A DNA stretch of 53,060 bases, taken from contig JACRBC010000093.1 of NCBI GenBank assembly GCA_016213245.1, forward strand, positions 1 to 53,060. Reading direction: 5' to 3'. The translations under genes were made by a program, and so were the position numbers. The notes under the pieces are model-generated. The model searched no databases, had not been told where the DNA came from, and saw only the letters and a program-made list of their open reading frames with translations. This stretch comes from Candidatus Solibacter usitatus (GTDB taxonomy: Bacteria; Acidobacteriota; Terriglobia; Bryobacterales; Bryobacteraceae). Numbering within the stretch: the stretch's first letter is position 1; each line of letters opens with the position of its first letter. Below are positions 42,188 to 51,986 of the stretch, piece by piece.

Positions 42188-45145
42188 ATGCCAGCCGCCA
42201 AAGACGTTTGCCCGAGATGCGGGGCGACCAGCGTACCCGGCGCCTTGAGCTGTCCGCAGTGTGCCACCCCCCTTCACCCTCTCGACGCAGCGGACTTCGA
42301 TAGCGACGCCACCGTCGCCATGGACGCGGCCGCCATGGATCAGACAGTGGCGCAAGCCCCACCGGCTGAATCGGGGTGGACCCGCGTGGTGACAGGCCCG
42401 CCGAATCTCGCCAGCGATCTCAGGCCTGGTTCCATCATCGGGAATCGCTACGAGATTCTCCAGATTCTTGGCGAGGGCGGGATGGGCGCCGTGTATCGGG
42501 CCTATGACAAAGAGGTAGACCGGGTCGTCGCCCTCAAGGTCATTCGTCCGGACCTCGCCGGCAACCCCATGATCCTGCGGATGTTCAAGCAGGAACTCAT
42601 CCTCGCGCGGCAGATCACGCATCGCAACGTCATTCGCATCTACGACCTCGGCACCGCCGACGGGCTCCGCTTCATCACCATGGAGCTGGTGGACGGCCGC
42701 GATCTGAAATCGATCGTCACCGAGCAGGGCAAACTCACGCCGGAAGCCGCCGCCGAGATCATGGAGCAGGTCTGCGAAGGCCTGGATGCCGCCCACAAAG
42801 AGAGTGTCGTCCACCGCGACCTGAAGCCCCAGAACATCATGATCGACGGACAGGGCAAGGTCCTGGTGATGGACTTCGGCCTGGCCCATTCGACCGATTC
42901 GGGAGGCACCGGGGGCGCCCTACTCGGCACGCCCGACTACATGTCCCCCGAGCAGGCGCAAAAGAAGGACGTGGACGCCAAGTCGGACCTGTTCACCGTC
43001 GGGCTCATCCTCTATGAGTTACTGACTGGCATTCAGCCGTTCAAGGCGGGCACCCTCGCCGAAATCCTCCTGCGCCGGATTACGGAAACCGCCCCCGCTC
43101 CCGCCGAAGTGGATCCGTCCATTCCAAAGGCGCTGAGCGACATCGTCGTCAAGTGCCTCGCCAGAGAGCCGGCCGATCGCTATCAGAGCGCAGCGCAGAT
43201 CGTCCACGACCTCCAGGTATGGCGAGGAGTACTCGTCCCGTCCAACACGAAGACCTGGAAGCGTGTCACGCTGGCATTCGCTCTGGCCGTCGTCGCGCTG
43301 ATCGGCTTCAGCGTGACCACCTACCTCCGCAGGCCTCCCCCGCCGCAGAAGACGGTCACCATGCTGGTGGCCGATTTCGCCAACCAGACCGGCGAGCCGG
43401 TCTTGAACGGCACCCTGGAGCCGCTCTTCAGCTCGGCCATGGAAGGCGCTGCCTTCATCAACTCGTATAACCGCACGCAAGCTCGCCAGATCGCATCTCA
43501 GGTTCAACCCGGGGCCAAGTCCCTCGACGCCTCGGTGGCGCGGCTGGTGGCCGTCCGCGAGGGCGTCAACATCGTCATCTCCGGCGCCATCAGCAAGTCC
43601 GGTTCGGGCTACCAGGTGGCCGTGCAGGCGCTGGATGCCGCCAATGGAAACGTCATCGCCCAGTCTGATACCAGGTCATCGACCAAGGAAGCGATCCTCA
43701 CCTCGATCTCAGGGCTCGCGCGCCCCATCCGCAAGTCCCTGGGCGACACGCGCGTATCGGAAAAACTCGAAACGCCGGAAACCTTCACCGCGGCTTCCCT
43801 CGACGCGGCGCACAGTTACTCCCAGGGCCAGGACGCCCAGCTCCTGGGCCAGTACGACGACGCGATCAAGTTCTACTCGGCGGCCATCGCGGCGGACGCC
43901 AATTTCGGCCGGGCCTACTCTGGCCTGGGCGTCGTCTACCGGAACCTCGGCCAGCGCGATGAGGCGGAAAGGCACCTCAAGCTCGCGCTTTCCAAGATCG
44001 GCCAGATGAGCGAACGCGAGCGTTACCGTACGCGTGGCGCCTACTATGTCCTGGAGGGCAACTTCAGCAAGGCGCGCGAGGAGTACGCCGCCCTGGTGAA
44101 GCAATTCCCGTCCGACTCGGCAGGGCATGCCAACCTCGCCATCGCGCACCTCTTCCTCCGCAACTTGCCGGCCGCCCTCGAAGAGGGTAAGAGGGCAGTG
44201 GAGATCTACCCCAAGAACGTCGGCCAGCGCCTGAACCTCGCCTTGTATTCGCTCTATGCCGGTGACTTTGAGGGAGCAAAGCGCCAGGCCAACGAGACTC
44301 TGGCCCTGAATCCCAAGTTCGATCGAGCCGTGCTGGTCCAGGCCTTGGCGGAGACCGGCTCCGGCAAGGTGGAGCAGTCGCTCCCGCTTTTCAAGAGAAT
44401 GGCGGGCCTCGGCCCGAGGGGCGTCTCGACGGCCAATCTCGGTACCGCCGACGCGCTGCTCTACCAGGGCCGAGCGGCTCAGGCGATCGAGGTCCTGCAA
44501 AGCGGAATCGCCGCCGATCTGGAAAGCAAGAATCGCCCCGGCGCCTCAAAGAAGAACCTCGCTCTGGCGTTCGCCTTCCTGCTCGCGAGCAACCCGGCGA
44601 AGGCCTTGGACGCCTGCGATCAGGCCGTTGCTCTCGGCGACGATGAAAACATCCAGTTGGCGGCCGCCCTCCTCTATCTCCAGGCGGGCCGGCCCGCCAA
44701 GGCACGCGTTCTCCAGGAGAAACTGGCGCAGCGGTTGGAGACCGTACCGCAGGCCTACAGTAAGCTGATCCAGGCCGAGGACCTCGCCCGGAGCCGCAAA
44801 CCGGCCGACGCGGTCAAGGTCTTCCAGGAGGCGCGCCAGTTGGTGGACACGTGGATCGGCCATTTCCTGTTGGGTAGAACGTATCTCGACGCGAACGCCT
44901 ACGCCGAAGCCGACTCGGAATTCGACGCTTGCTGGAAGCGCCGCGGGGAGGGCACCGACCTGTACTTCGACTACGCCCCCACCACGCGCTACCTGCCCAT
45001 GGTGCTCTATTACCTCGGCCGGTCGCGCGAAGGTCTGGGCAGCCCGGCGGCGGCCGAGTCCTTCAAGGCTTTTCTCGACATTCGAGCCGGCGGCACGCCG
45101 GACGCCCAAGTTGTGGACGCCCGGAAACGGTTAGCCGGCCGCTGA
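42188..45145 (+). CDS. Transmembrane Ser/Thr protein kinase with N-terminal zinc ribbon and extracytoplasmic FlgO-like/TPR region
   Basis: The product has 985 residues. A CxxC-x10-CxxC zinc ribbon (C8, C11, C22, C25) is followed by a Hanks-type kinase domain (about 88-345). Its motifs are LGEGGMGAVYRA, VALKVI (Lys), VVHRDLKPQNIM, MDFGLAH and GTPDYMSPEQAQ. One membrane helix (VTLAFALAVVALIGFSVTTY, about 358-380) follows. Outside there is a domain resembling the FlgO/TolB-N part of the two regulators (VTMLVADFANQTGEPVLNGT, then GVNIVISGAISKSGSGYQVA) and then many TPRs to the C-terminus. The family autophosphorylates and phosphorylates cytoplasmic proteins in response to signals. Substrates are unknown. 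It follows rpsT divergently and converges on the giant repeat protein. Confidence 0.88.
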   Translation: MPAAKDVCPRCGATSVPGALSCPQCATPLHPLDAADFDSDATVAMDAAAMDQTVAQAPPAESGWTRVVTGPPNLASDLRPGSIIGNRYEILQILGEGGMGAVYRAYDKEVDRVVALKVIRPDLAGNPMILRMFKQELILARQITHRNVIRIYDLGTADGLRFITMELVDGRDLKSIVTEQGKLTPEAAAEIMEQVCEGLDAAHKESVVHRDLKPQNIMIDGQGKVLVMDFGLAHSTDSGGTGGALLGTPDYMSPEQAQKKDVDAKSDLFTVGLILYELLTGIQPFKAGTLAEILLRRITETAPAPAEVDPSIPKALSDIVVKCLAREPADRYQSAAQIVHDLQVWRGVLVPSNTKTWKRVTLAFALAVVALIGFSVTTYLRRPPPPQKTVTMLVADFANQTGEPVLNGTLEPLFSSAMEGAAFINSYNRTQARQIASQVQPGAKSLDASVARLVAVREGVNIVISGAISKSGSGYQVAVQALDAANGNVIAQSDTRSSTKEAILTSISGLARPIRKSLGDTRVSEKLETPETFTAASLDAAHSYSQGQDAQLLGQYDDAIKFYSAAIAADANFGRAYSGLGVVYRNLGQRDEAERHLKLALSKIGQMSERERYRTRGAYYVLEGNFSKAREEYAALVKQFPSDSAGHANLAIAHLFLRNLPAALEEGKRAVEIYPKNVGQRLNLALYSLYAGDFEGAKRQANETLALNPKFDRAVLVQALAETGSGKVEQSLPLFKRMAGLGPRGVSTANLGTADALLYQGRAAQAIEVLQSGIAADLESKNRPGASKKNLALAFAFLLASNPAKALDACDQAVALGDDENIQLAAALLYLQAGRPAKARVLQEKLAQRLETVPQAYSKLIQAEDLARSRKPADAVKVFQEARQLVDTWIGHFLLGRTYLDANAYAEADSEFDACWKRRGEGTDLYFDYAPTTRYLPMVLYYLGRSREGLGSPAAAESFKAFLDIRAGGTPDAQVVDARKRLAGR

Positions 45146-45156
45146 TTAATCCCGCG

Positions 45157-48100
45157 TTACGGGACCCTGGTGTAGACCTCCGCCGTTGCTACCGCCGAGC
45201 CGGCGGTCCCGGCCCCGCCGGTCACCAATACGTTGCCGTTCTGCAACAGCGTCATCGTGAAGGACGATCGCGCGGTCAGCATCGCCGGTCCCGCTGAGAA
45301 CGTCCCCGAGTAGAACTCGGTGCCGGTCACCGCCGCCGCCCCCGACTTGCCGCCCGCCACCAGAGGGGTGCCGTCGGCCAGCGAGATGCCGGCATGGTTG
45401 CTGCGAGCCGTTGCCATGTTGGTGGTGGTCGCGGTGAAGGTGCCTGCCGCGGGATCAAAGACCACGGCTGACGCCAGGTCCGCGGTGCCGTTCGAACCGC
45501 CGGCCAGCAGCACCTTCCCATTGGCCAGTAGCACCGCCGTGTGGGCGTGACGCGCAGCGCCCATCCCGGCTGTGGCCACAAACGTCCCTGTCCCCGTCGC
45601 CGGATCGTAGATCTCGGCCGAGCTCAGGCTGTTGTAATTGGCGCCGGTCTTCTGCCGGCCCCCAGCGATCAGAACGCGCCCGTCCGCCAGGCGTACGGCG
45701 GTATGGCGGTCCCGCGCGCTGGTCATGTTCGGTCCTGCTGTATAGGTCAAAGTCGCCGGATCGAATATCAACGTGGTGTTGATCGTCTTTCCGCCATTGT
45801 CCACGCCGCCGGCCAGCAGGACCTTGCCACTCTGCAACAGGGTGGCGGTGTGGTACGAGCGGGTGGACGACATGCCGCCGACCGGGCTGAACGTCTCTGT
45901 CGCCGAATCGAAGAGCTCGGTGGCGGAGTTGCCGCCCCCCGTGATCAGAACCTTTCCGTTCGCCAGCAGAACCGCGGCGTGGCCAGTGGCCTTGTTGGGC
46001 ATGTTGCCGGCCAGGTGGAATGTCCCGTTCGAGGGATTGTAGACTTCAGCGGTCGCAGTCGGAGCTCCGGAGCTATCCAGGCCTCCAGCGATCAGCACCA
46101 TCCCGTTATTCATCAGGGTCGCCGTGTGTTCCCTGCGAGTCTGCTGCATGTTACCCGTGGCCAGGAAGCCCTCCACCTTCAGCGTTGCCGATGCCGTCGC
46201 CGCTGTGTAGTTCGGGCTCGCGCCAGGATAGGAGAAGGAGACGGGGTAGGCGCCGATGGTGGACAACTCAGCCGGCACGCTCGCCGAAAATGATCCGCCG
46301 GCGCCGATCGCGGCCTGTTGCGCCAAGCCGCCATTCAAGCTGATTGCCACGCTTCCGGGCGGCGCCAGGCCGGCCCAGGTGAGCTTGCCCGAGATGGTCG
46401 CCGTTGGCGCGCCGGGCGCCACCGCTGGGGCGCTCAGGTTCGAAAAGACCGGCGTGGCGATCAACACCGTCAGGCTGCCGGCGCCATAGGTGAAGGCGTA
46501 GTTCGAGGCCGTCAGGCCGCTGGGCACCACGGCGTAGATCCCAACGTCACTCAACAGTACGGCCGGGGTGGCGAATGTCAGGGTGCCGCCGATTCCAGCC
46601 GTCGCCTGCGTCTCGCCATTCACGAATCCCGTGATCACGGCGTTGAACGTTGGGTTCGGCGTCCCATAGAGCCGCTGCTGCGAAACCGCCGTAACGGTCA
46701 ACAGAGCCTTCGTGACCGACAGGCTTCCACCGGCGAAGGTGAAGGTGTAATTCACTGCCGCGAGCGTCCCGGGCGCACAGGAGATGGGATAGGCTCCCAC
46801 TGGGCTCCCTGCCGCCGCGGTCGTCGAACACGCCGCCGCGCCTGTCACAGCCGAAATGGTGTCTCCGTTCAGGTATCCGCTGATCGCGTACGTCAGCGCC
46901 GGGTTGGCGGCGCCGTACGCACGCGATAGATTGTCCGCCGTCACAGCCAGCGTCGCCTTGCCGATCGTCAGCGTGCCGGCAGCGAAAGCGAACGTGTAGT
47001 TCGCTGCCGCCAGTGTGCCCTGCGTACAGGTGATCGGATACGTCCCCGTGGGACTCGTGGCCGTCGCCGCGGTAGTGCAAGCCGCATTGCCCGTCACGCC
47101 GGCCGTGGCCGGGGTGTCGCCATTCACGTAGCCGCTGAGCACGGAAGAAAACGCTGGATTGGCCGCGCCGTAACTCCTTGAAGCGTCCTGCGCCTTGACG
47201 GTCAGCGTGGCCGCCGAGATGGAGAACGTCTGCCCCACCGCGGGCGCTGGGTTGTAATTGCTGTCTCCAGCCTGGTTGGCGGTCAGGGTACAACTGCCGG
47301 CCGCACTGATCGACACTGTGTTGCCGCTCACGCTGCACGAGCCGGCGGCGCTAAAGGTAACTGCCAGCCCGGAACTCGCCGAAGCTGACACTACGAATGA
47401 TGCATCGCCGTAAGTCTTGCCTGCCAGCGCAGCGAAAGTGATGCTCTGCCCGGCTTGCACAACGCTCAGAGTCCCATCCACGAACGTGAATGTGTAGTTC
47501 GTCGCCGTCAGCGTCCCGGACCCGCAGGTGATCGGATACGTTCCCACCACGCTTGTTGCCGTCGCGGTTGTCGCGCAGGCCGCTGCGCCTGACACGACCG
47601 ACATGGTGTCGCCGTTGAGGTATCCGGAGATCGCATATGTCAGCGCCGGGTTGGCGGCGCCGTACGCACGCGATAGATTGTCCGCCGTCACAGCCAGCGT
47701 CGCCTTGCCGATCGTCAGCGTGCCGGCAGCGAAGGCGAACGTGTAGTTCGCTGCCGCCAGTGTGCCCTGCGTACAGGTGATCGGATACGTCCCCGTGGGA
47801 CTCGTGGCCGTCGCCGTGGTGGTGCAAGCCGCACCGCCCGTCACGCCGGCCGTGGCCAGCGTATCTCCATTCACGAAGCCGCTGAGCGCGGCGGAGAACG
47901 CTGGATTGGCCGCGCCGTAACTCCTCGAAGCATCTTGCGCCGTGACGGTCAGAGTGGCCGCCGTGATGGAGAACGTCTGCCCCGCGGGCGGCGCCGGATT
48001 GTAGTTGGCGTTCCCAGCCTGGCTGGCTGTGACGGTACAAGTGCCGGCTGCGCTGATCGACACGATGTTGCCGCTCACGCTGCACGAGCCGGAGGCGGAG

Positions 48101-51100
48101 AAGCTCACCGGCAGCCCCGAGGTCGCTGAAGCGGAGACGGCAAATGGGGCGCTGCCGTAGGTCTTGGTCGAAAGCGGTCCGAAGGAGATGCTCTGGTTGC
48201 CCTTCAGGACGTTCATCGACGCCGTCGCGCTGGCCGGCGCGTAGACGCTGCTGCCAGCTTGCGTCGCCACCACGGTGCAAAGGCCGGCGCCGGTCGTTGA
48301 AAGCGTTGTGCCGGACACCGTGCAACTTCCCGATGCGGCGAACGTCACTGTGCCGCCCGACGCGCTCGCCGACAGCGTCAGGGTATCACCGAAGTTCAAC
48401 GACGCCGGCAAGGCGAACGTGACCGTCTGAACCGCCGGACTCACCGCCAGGGCCAGCGTCTGCACGTCGGACTGGGGCGGAACGCTCCCCGTGTCCGAAA
48501 CCCGCACGGTAAGCATGAATGTCCCCGATGAAGGAGGCGTGCCCGAGAGCAGGCCACCGGCGGTGATTGACAGCCAGGCGGGCAGTACGCACTGCGTGGC
48601 GTTTGGTATCGCCGGGTTGGGCTGGCAAAACGTGATTGTTCCTGCTCCGCCGAACTTCTCAATCTGGTAGCTGTAAAACTGCAAGGCCGTCCCCGCCGGC
48701 AGCGACAGTGTCTTGATGATCAGCGGAATCGGCGTGATGCTGCCGCTCGCTCCAATGCCCACAAACTTGATGGCGTTCTGCGCGTAGCTGTTCACTTCCG
48801 CCTGCGAGGGCCCAAGGATACGCATGGTGATCTGTGCCCTCTCGCCCGCCAACAGCGGCAGCGTTGCGTTGTTGGCGTTCGAATTGGTCACCTGGAATTG
48901 GCCCAGTGTGCCGTCGGCCGGATTCTCGACTTTCGGATCGGGAATGTTGGCGTTTTGGATGTTCTGCCCCGCGAATGCAATCTTGCACTGACCCACCGGG
49001 CGGTTCAAGTACGCCTGTGTCATCTGGGCGCTGGGGGATGGCGAGATCTTCCGCATCGCCAGTTGCAGTTTGTAACCTTCGGGGATCTTCTGGTCCTTCA
49101 ACAGCGTCTTGATGTTCAGCGTCGTGTCCGCGGTACCCCGGTTGGTAACCGTGAAGGTGGTGTCGGCCAGCCCTCCGTTGGTCAGTTCGACGTTTTGGAA
49201 GTTGTTGTTCGTCAACTCGACGTTGGTCAGCTCGACATTGGTCAGCTCCACGTTGGTGAGCTCAACGTTCGTCAGCTCGACGTTGGTCAATTCGACATTG
49301 GTCAGCTCGACGTTGGTCAATTCGACATTGGTCAACTCGACGTTGGTCAGCTCGACATTGGTCAGCTCCACATTCGTCAGCTCGACGTTGGTCAGCTCGA
49401 CGTTGGTCAGCTCCACGTTTTTCACACTGGCATCGCTCAAGTCGTTGCTGGAGATGTCGCCCGCGGGATTCGGCAAAAACGCCCCAGTGGCGTTGGGATC
49501 GGGATTCAGAATCAGCGTCTTGAGCAGCACGCCAAATGAATCCGCAATCTCTACACTCAAGCTGGCCTTCAAGGAGCCCGCCGTCACCCAGACCACGCGC
49601 GACGCCGAGGAGCGCGCCGGAACACTCAAAGTGACCTGCGTGACGCCCGTTGTGGTCTGATCGAACGACGCGCTGCCGCCGCTCGGCTGGCTTGGGATCC
49701 GCAGTTGGAACGTCTGGCTCGTCGTCAGCATGTTCTGCACCCCGACGACAAAACCGCGCTTCACTGTCGAACTCAAGTCCTTGGAGTTCACCTGGACGAA
49801 TCCGGCCACTCCCTCTCCCACCTTGGCGGTGTAGATGTTCTGGTTCTTCGAGCCGTCAAAACCCGGGATGCAGTTCGGGTTCGGCGCCGTGGTCACCGAG
49901 CCGTCCGCATTCACCACCAGCACCGCGCTTGGCGTATGCTGCCACGTACTGGTGCTCTTCAGCGGCGGAACCACGTCGCGGTTGTCCGTCCAAGTCACGT
50001 GGAAGACCGGCTTTTCGGTGGCCGCCGTGTTGAAGACGTATGGCTGCGCGGCATTACCGGTCGGGATGATCGACTGGGCCGCCACGTCGAGATAGTCTCC
50101 CAGGAACGAGCGCGAGTTGTTTACGAAAATCGGCAGGTTCGGTACGTTGAACCGGAGCTGCCGGATCTGTTTGCTCCCCTTCGGCGGCACGGCCACGTTG
50201 CCGTGGAGAAACTGCGAGACGCGGCTGGATTGGAACACCGGCTGATTCGACGGGTCCGCCATCGCGGAAAACGTGTCGATCGTATGCCGCCGCGTCAGAC
50301 CCGCATCCGTCAGGTATTGACTGAACACGGTGCTCACCTGCCCGCTCGCCAGCGCGCCCACCGGCTCCCGGCGCTCAACGAACTCTGCAATCGATTTGCA
50401 GTTCGTGCCGGACGGACACTCCAGCACGCCCACCGTGTGGTCATACCGCTGATCGAACCACGCTGCCATCAGCTTTCCCCCTGCGAAGGTCAGCGTCGGC
50501 TGGAACTGGTGGCCCCGGCCCGGATTGGCCGGGTTGGCCGGATCGGACGTCCAGTCGTCCACGTACTGCGGCGTGCTCCAGTTGTTCCCGGCATTCACCG
50601 ATGTCGACATGGCGATGCGCGCATCCCCGTTCGCCTTCCGTTGCGACCACACCACGTGCACGCGGCTCTTTCCGTCCCCGCCCACCGACACCGCGGCTGA
50701 AGGCAGGGCATTGGTCCGGAACGAATATGCGCTCGTCCCCTGATCGAACGCCTGGAACGACGCGATCAGCGACGGGTTGCTGAACTTCGATCCCCCGTCG
50801 GTCGACTTCGACACATAGATGCCATCCTGCGTCCCGGCAGCCGCGTCTCCGAACCGCCGCCAGATCACGTAGATCGTCCCGGTCTGCGGATCGATCGTTA
50901 CAACCGAACCGGAGTTCGTATCCACCGAGTTGCTGACCTTGACCGGCTTCTGAAAAGTCTTGCCGCAGTCCACCGAACGCGCCACCAGAATCTGCGGGTG
51001 CGGATTGCTCCCGCTGTTGCCCACAAAATTGCTGTACGAAACGTAGACGTTGAAGGCCGGCGCCGCCTTCTCGAAACCGGGCAGCGTGCAGGTGCTTGCC

Positions 51101-51756
51101 CCATTCCACGATCTGCCGCCAACATCGGCGATCACCCACGGCTTGTCTTTGAATTGACCGCTCGTGCCCGTATCCAGAACGTTGACCACGTCTTCGACAA
51201 TCGGATCGTCGCCAATGTTCACGTTGTTGTTCCGGTCGAAAAACCGTTGTACGCCCACCACTCCGTCCGTGCTTGTCCCCCGGTTGGCCGCGATAAAGGA
51301 AAGGAAGAACGTCCCGTACGGCCCCGGCCGCACCGTCGGATCCGCCGCGAATTGCCGGCCTTTGATGGCGCTCGATAGAGGATTGTTGCATTGCGCAACG
51401 TTGAGCGGGCACCCCGACATCGCCCTGCTCCTCCAGGACGCGCCGCCGTCCACCGACGTGAACAGGAAGATCCATGCGTCGCCTGCGCCCGTCTCGCCCG
51501 GAATGTCTACTGCCTGCGAGAGATCCACCAGGCGGTAATCATTGGCGCCCGCCAGCAGGTGCTGCGCGTTCAGCGAAGACACCGCGATTGACGGCTCGTT
51601 CTGCTTGGTCAGGAACGGATCGCCCGACGGCCACTTGGTCCCCGAGACCATGTTTACATTTGGCCCCACAGCCGGCCGTTGGGCCCAGAGCGTGGCTGAT
51701 AAGCCGATAAAAACCAACACAGTACGGACGATGCTTTGCCTCCGAGCAATGCACAT
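45157..51756 (-). CDS. Giant secreted repeat protein (BNR-like, VELTN array, Ig/MBG domains, kelch)
   Basis: The product has about 2199 residues. A signal peptide (SIVRTVLVFIGLSATLWAQ) is followed by a BNR/sialidase-like beta-propeller region to about residue 620 (repeats such as ILVARSVDCGKTFQKPVKVS). A VELTN pentapeptide array covers about 779-859. A putative Ig domain (LPAWLSITAGGLLSGTPPSS) lies near 1055-1085. MBG-type domains (SYGAANPAFSAALSGFVNGD and similar) cover about 1100-1770, alternating with CSVSGNxVSISAAGxCTxTA units. A C-terminal kelch propeller runs from about 1870 (HTATLMNNGMVLIAGGLD and similar). There is no sorting signal at the end, so it may be released or loosely bound. 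ATG 51756 is preferred over TTG 51780 because AAGGA sits correctly before it. The function is probably adhesion or glycan binding, by inference. Confidence 0.85.
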   Translation of the reverse strand: MCIARRQSIVRTVLVFIGLSATLWAQRPAVGPNVNMVSGTKWPSGDPFLTKQNEPSIAVSSLNAQHLLAGANDYRLVDLSQAVDIPGETGAGDAWIFLFTSVDGGASWRSRAMSGCPLNVAQCNNPLSSAIKGRQFAADPTVRPGPYGTFFLSFIAANRGTSTDGVVGVQRFFDRNNNVNIGDDPIVEDVVNVLDTGTSGQFKDKPWVIADVGGRSWNGASTCTLPGFEKAAPAFNVYVSYSNFVGNSGSNPHPQILVARSVDCGKTFQKPVKVSNSVDTNSGSVVTIDPQTGTIYVIWRRFGDAAAGTQDGIYVSKSTDGGSKFSNPSLIASFQAFDQGTSAYSFRTNALPSAAVSVGGDGKSRVHVVWSQRKANGDARIAMSTSVNAGNNWSTPQYVDDWTSDPANPANPGRGHQFQPTLTFAGGKLMAAWFDQRYDHTVGVLECPSGTNCKSIAEFVERREPVGALASGQVSTVFSQYLTDAGLTRRHTIDTFSAMADPSNQPVFQSSRVSQFLHGNVAVPPKGSKQIRQLRFNVPNLPIFVNNSRSFLGDYLDVAAQSIIPTGNAAQPYVFNTAATEKPVFHVTWTDNRDVVPPLKSTSTWQHTPSAVLVVNADGSVTTAPNPNCIPGFDGSKNQNIYTAKVGEGVAGFVQVNSKDLSSTVKRGFVVGVQNMLTTSQTFQLRIPSQPSGGSASFDQTTTGVTQVTLSVPARSSASRVVWVTAGSLKASLSVEIADSFGVLLKTLILNPDPNATGAFLPNPAGDISSNDLSDASVKNVELTNVELTNVELTNVELTNVELTNVELTNVELTNVELTNVELTNVELTNVELTNVELTNVELTNVELTNNNFQNVELTNGGLADTTFTVTNRGTADTTLNIKTLLKDQKIPEGYKLQLAMRKISPSPSAQMTQAYLNRPVGQCKIAFAGQNIQNANIPDPKVENPADGTLGQFQVTNSNANNATLPLLAGERAQITMRILGPSQAEVNSYAQNAIKFVGIGASGSITPIPLIIKTLSLPAGTALQFYSYQIEKFGGAGTITFCQPNPAIPNATQCVLPAWLSITAGGLLSGTPPSSGTFMLTVRVSDTGSVPPQSDVQTLALAVSPAVQTVTFALPASLNFGDTLTLSASASGGTVTFAASGSCTVSGTTLSTTGAGLCTVVATQAGSSVYAPASATASMNVLKGNQSISFGPLSTKTYGSAPFAVSASATSGLPVSFSASGSCSVSGNIVSISAAGTCTVTASQAGNANYNPAPPAGQTFSITAATLTVTAQDASRSYGAANPAFSAALSGFVNGDTLATAGVTGGAACTTTATATSPTGTYPITCTQGTLAAANYTFAFAAGTLTIGKATLAVTADNLSRAYGAANPALTYAISGYLNGDTMSVVSGAAACATTATATSVVGTYPITCGSGTLTATNYTFTFVDGTLSVVQAGQSITFAALAGKTYGDASFVVSASASSGLAVTFSAAGSCSVSGNTVSISAAGSCTLTANQAGDSNYNPAPAVGQTFSISAATLTVKAQDASRSYGAANPAFSSVLSGYVNGDTPATAGVTGNAACTTAATATSPTGTYPITCTQGTLAAANYTFAFAAGTLTIGKATLAVTADNLSRAYGAANPALTYAISGYLNGDTISAVTGAAACSTTAAAGSPVGAYPISCAPGTLAAVNYTFTFAGGSLSVTKALLTVTAVSQQRLYGTPNPTFNAVITGFVNGETQATAGIGGTLTFATPAVLLSDVGIYAVVPSGLTASNYAFTYGAGSLTVLIATPVFSNLSAPAVAPGAPTATISGKLTWAGLAPPGSVAISLNGGLAQQAAIGAGGSFSASVPAELSTIGAYPVSFSYPGASPNYTAATASATLKVEGFLATGNMQQTRREHTATLMNNGMVLIAGGLDSSGAPTATAEVYNPSNGTFHLAGNMPNKATGHAAVLLANGKVLITGGGNSATELFDSATETFSPVGGMSSTRSYHTATLLQSGKVLLAGGVDNGGKTINTTLIFDPATLTYTAGPNMTSARDRHTAVRLADGRVLIAGGRQKTGANYNSLSSAEIYDPATGTGTFVATAGMGAARHAHTAVLLANGKVLLAGGSNGTADLASAVVFDPAAGTFTATTTNMATARSNHAGISLADGTPLVAGGKSGAAAVTGTEFYSGTFSAGPAMLTARSSFTMTLLQNGNVLVTGGAGTAGSAVATAEVYTRVP
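46894..47069. repeat. Internal direct repeat, copy A (MBG block)
   Basis: These 176 bases match 47641-47816 with a single visible mismatch, at an offset of 747 bases (249 codons), so whole MBG domain pairs have been tandemly duplicated or gene-converted recently. Confidence 0.85.
47641..47816. repeat. Internal direct repeat, copy B (MBG block)
   Basis: This is the partner of 46894-47069. Flanking sequence is also similar but more diverged (for example 47070-47180 against 47817-47927). Confidence 0.85.
49181..49420. repeat. 15-base tandem array encoding VELTN pentapeptides
   Basis: Fourteen units of 15 bases run without a break from 49211 to 49420. One degenerate unit (giving NNFQN) and one further true unit lie at 49181-49210. 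Codon third positions vary between units (GAC/GAT-type changes on either strand), while the encoded VELTN stays the same. The pattern fits the pentapeptide-repeat (quadrilateral beta-helix) spacing with Leu at the centre. Confidence 0.9.
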
Positions 51757-51840
51757 AGGACTCACTTCCTTCCGATCCAAACACCCGTGTTGCGGCTAGC
51801 GTATCACGGCTTGGTCAAGACTGGAGAAAAAAAACGCCAA

Positions 51841-51871
51841 TTGACGTGTATTCTAGTACTTCTAGTACTAG
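51841..51871 (+). promoter_or_regulatory. Candidate promoter with tandem operator-like repeat
   Basis: TTGACG (51841-51846) is followed by two adjacent copies of TCTAGTACT (51852-51869), ending in the palindrome CTAGTACTAG (51862-51871). The repeat covers the spacer and the -10 position (TAGTAC or TACTAG). It lies between the divergent giant gene and the DUF1080 gene. Confidence 0.3.
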
Positions 51872-51959
51872 TATTCTGCGCCTATGCAGGGCCGCCGGAC
51901 AGCGAGCCGCTTGTTCCCCTCATCGGCACGTGCATGAGCCGGGCACTGCGAGGCCGGCC

Positions 51960-51979
51960 GGTGCATAACTGGTGCATAA
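51960..51979. repeat. Short direct repeat before the DUF1080 gene
   Basis: GGTGCATAA occurs twice, 11 bases apart (one helical turn), ending eight bases before the ATG at 51987. It may be a regulator site or chance. Confidence 0.25.
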
Positions 51980-51986
51980 TAGGCCC

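Noticed and set aside
49181..49420. Regular short repeats that might be taken for a CRISPR array
   Set aside because: The units are contiguous 15-base codon repeats inside a long open frame, with no spacers and no cas genes.
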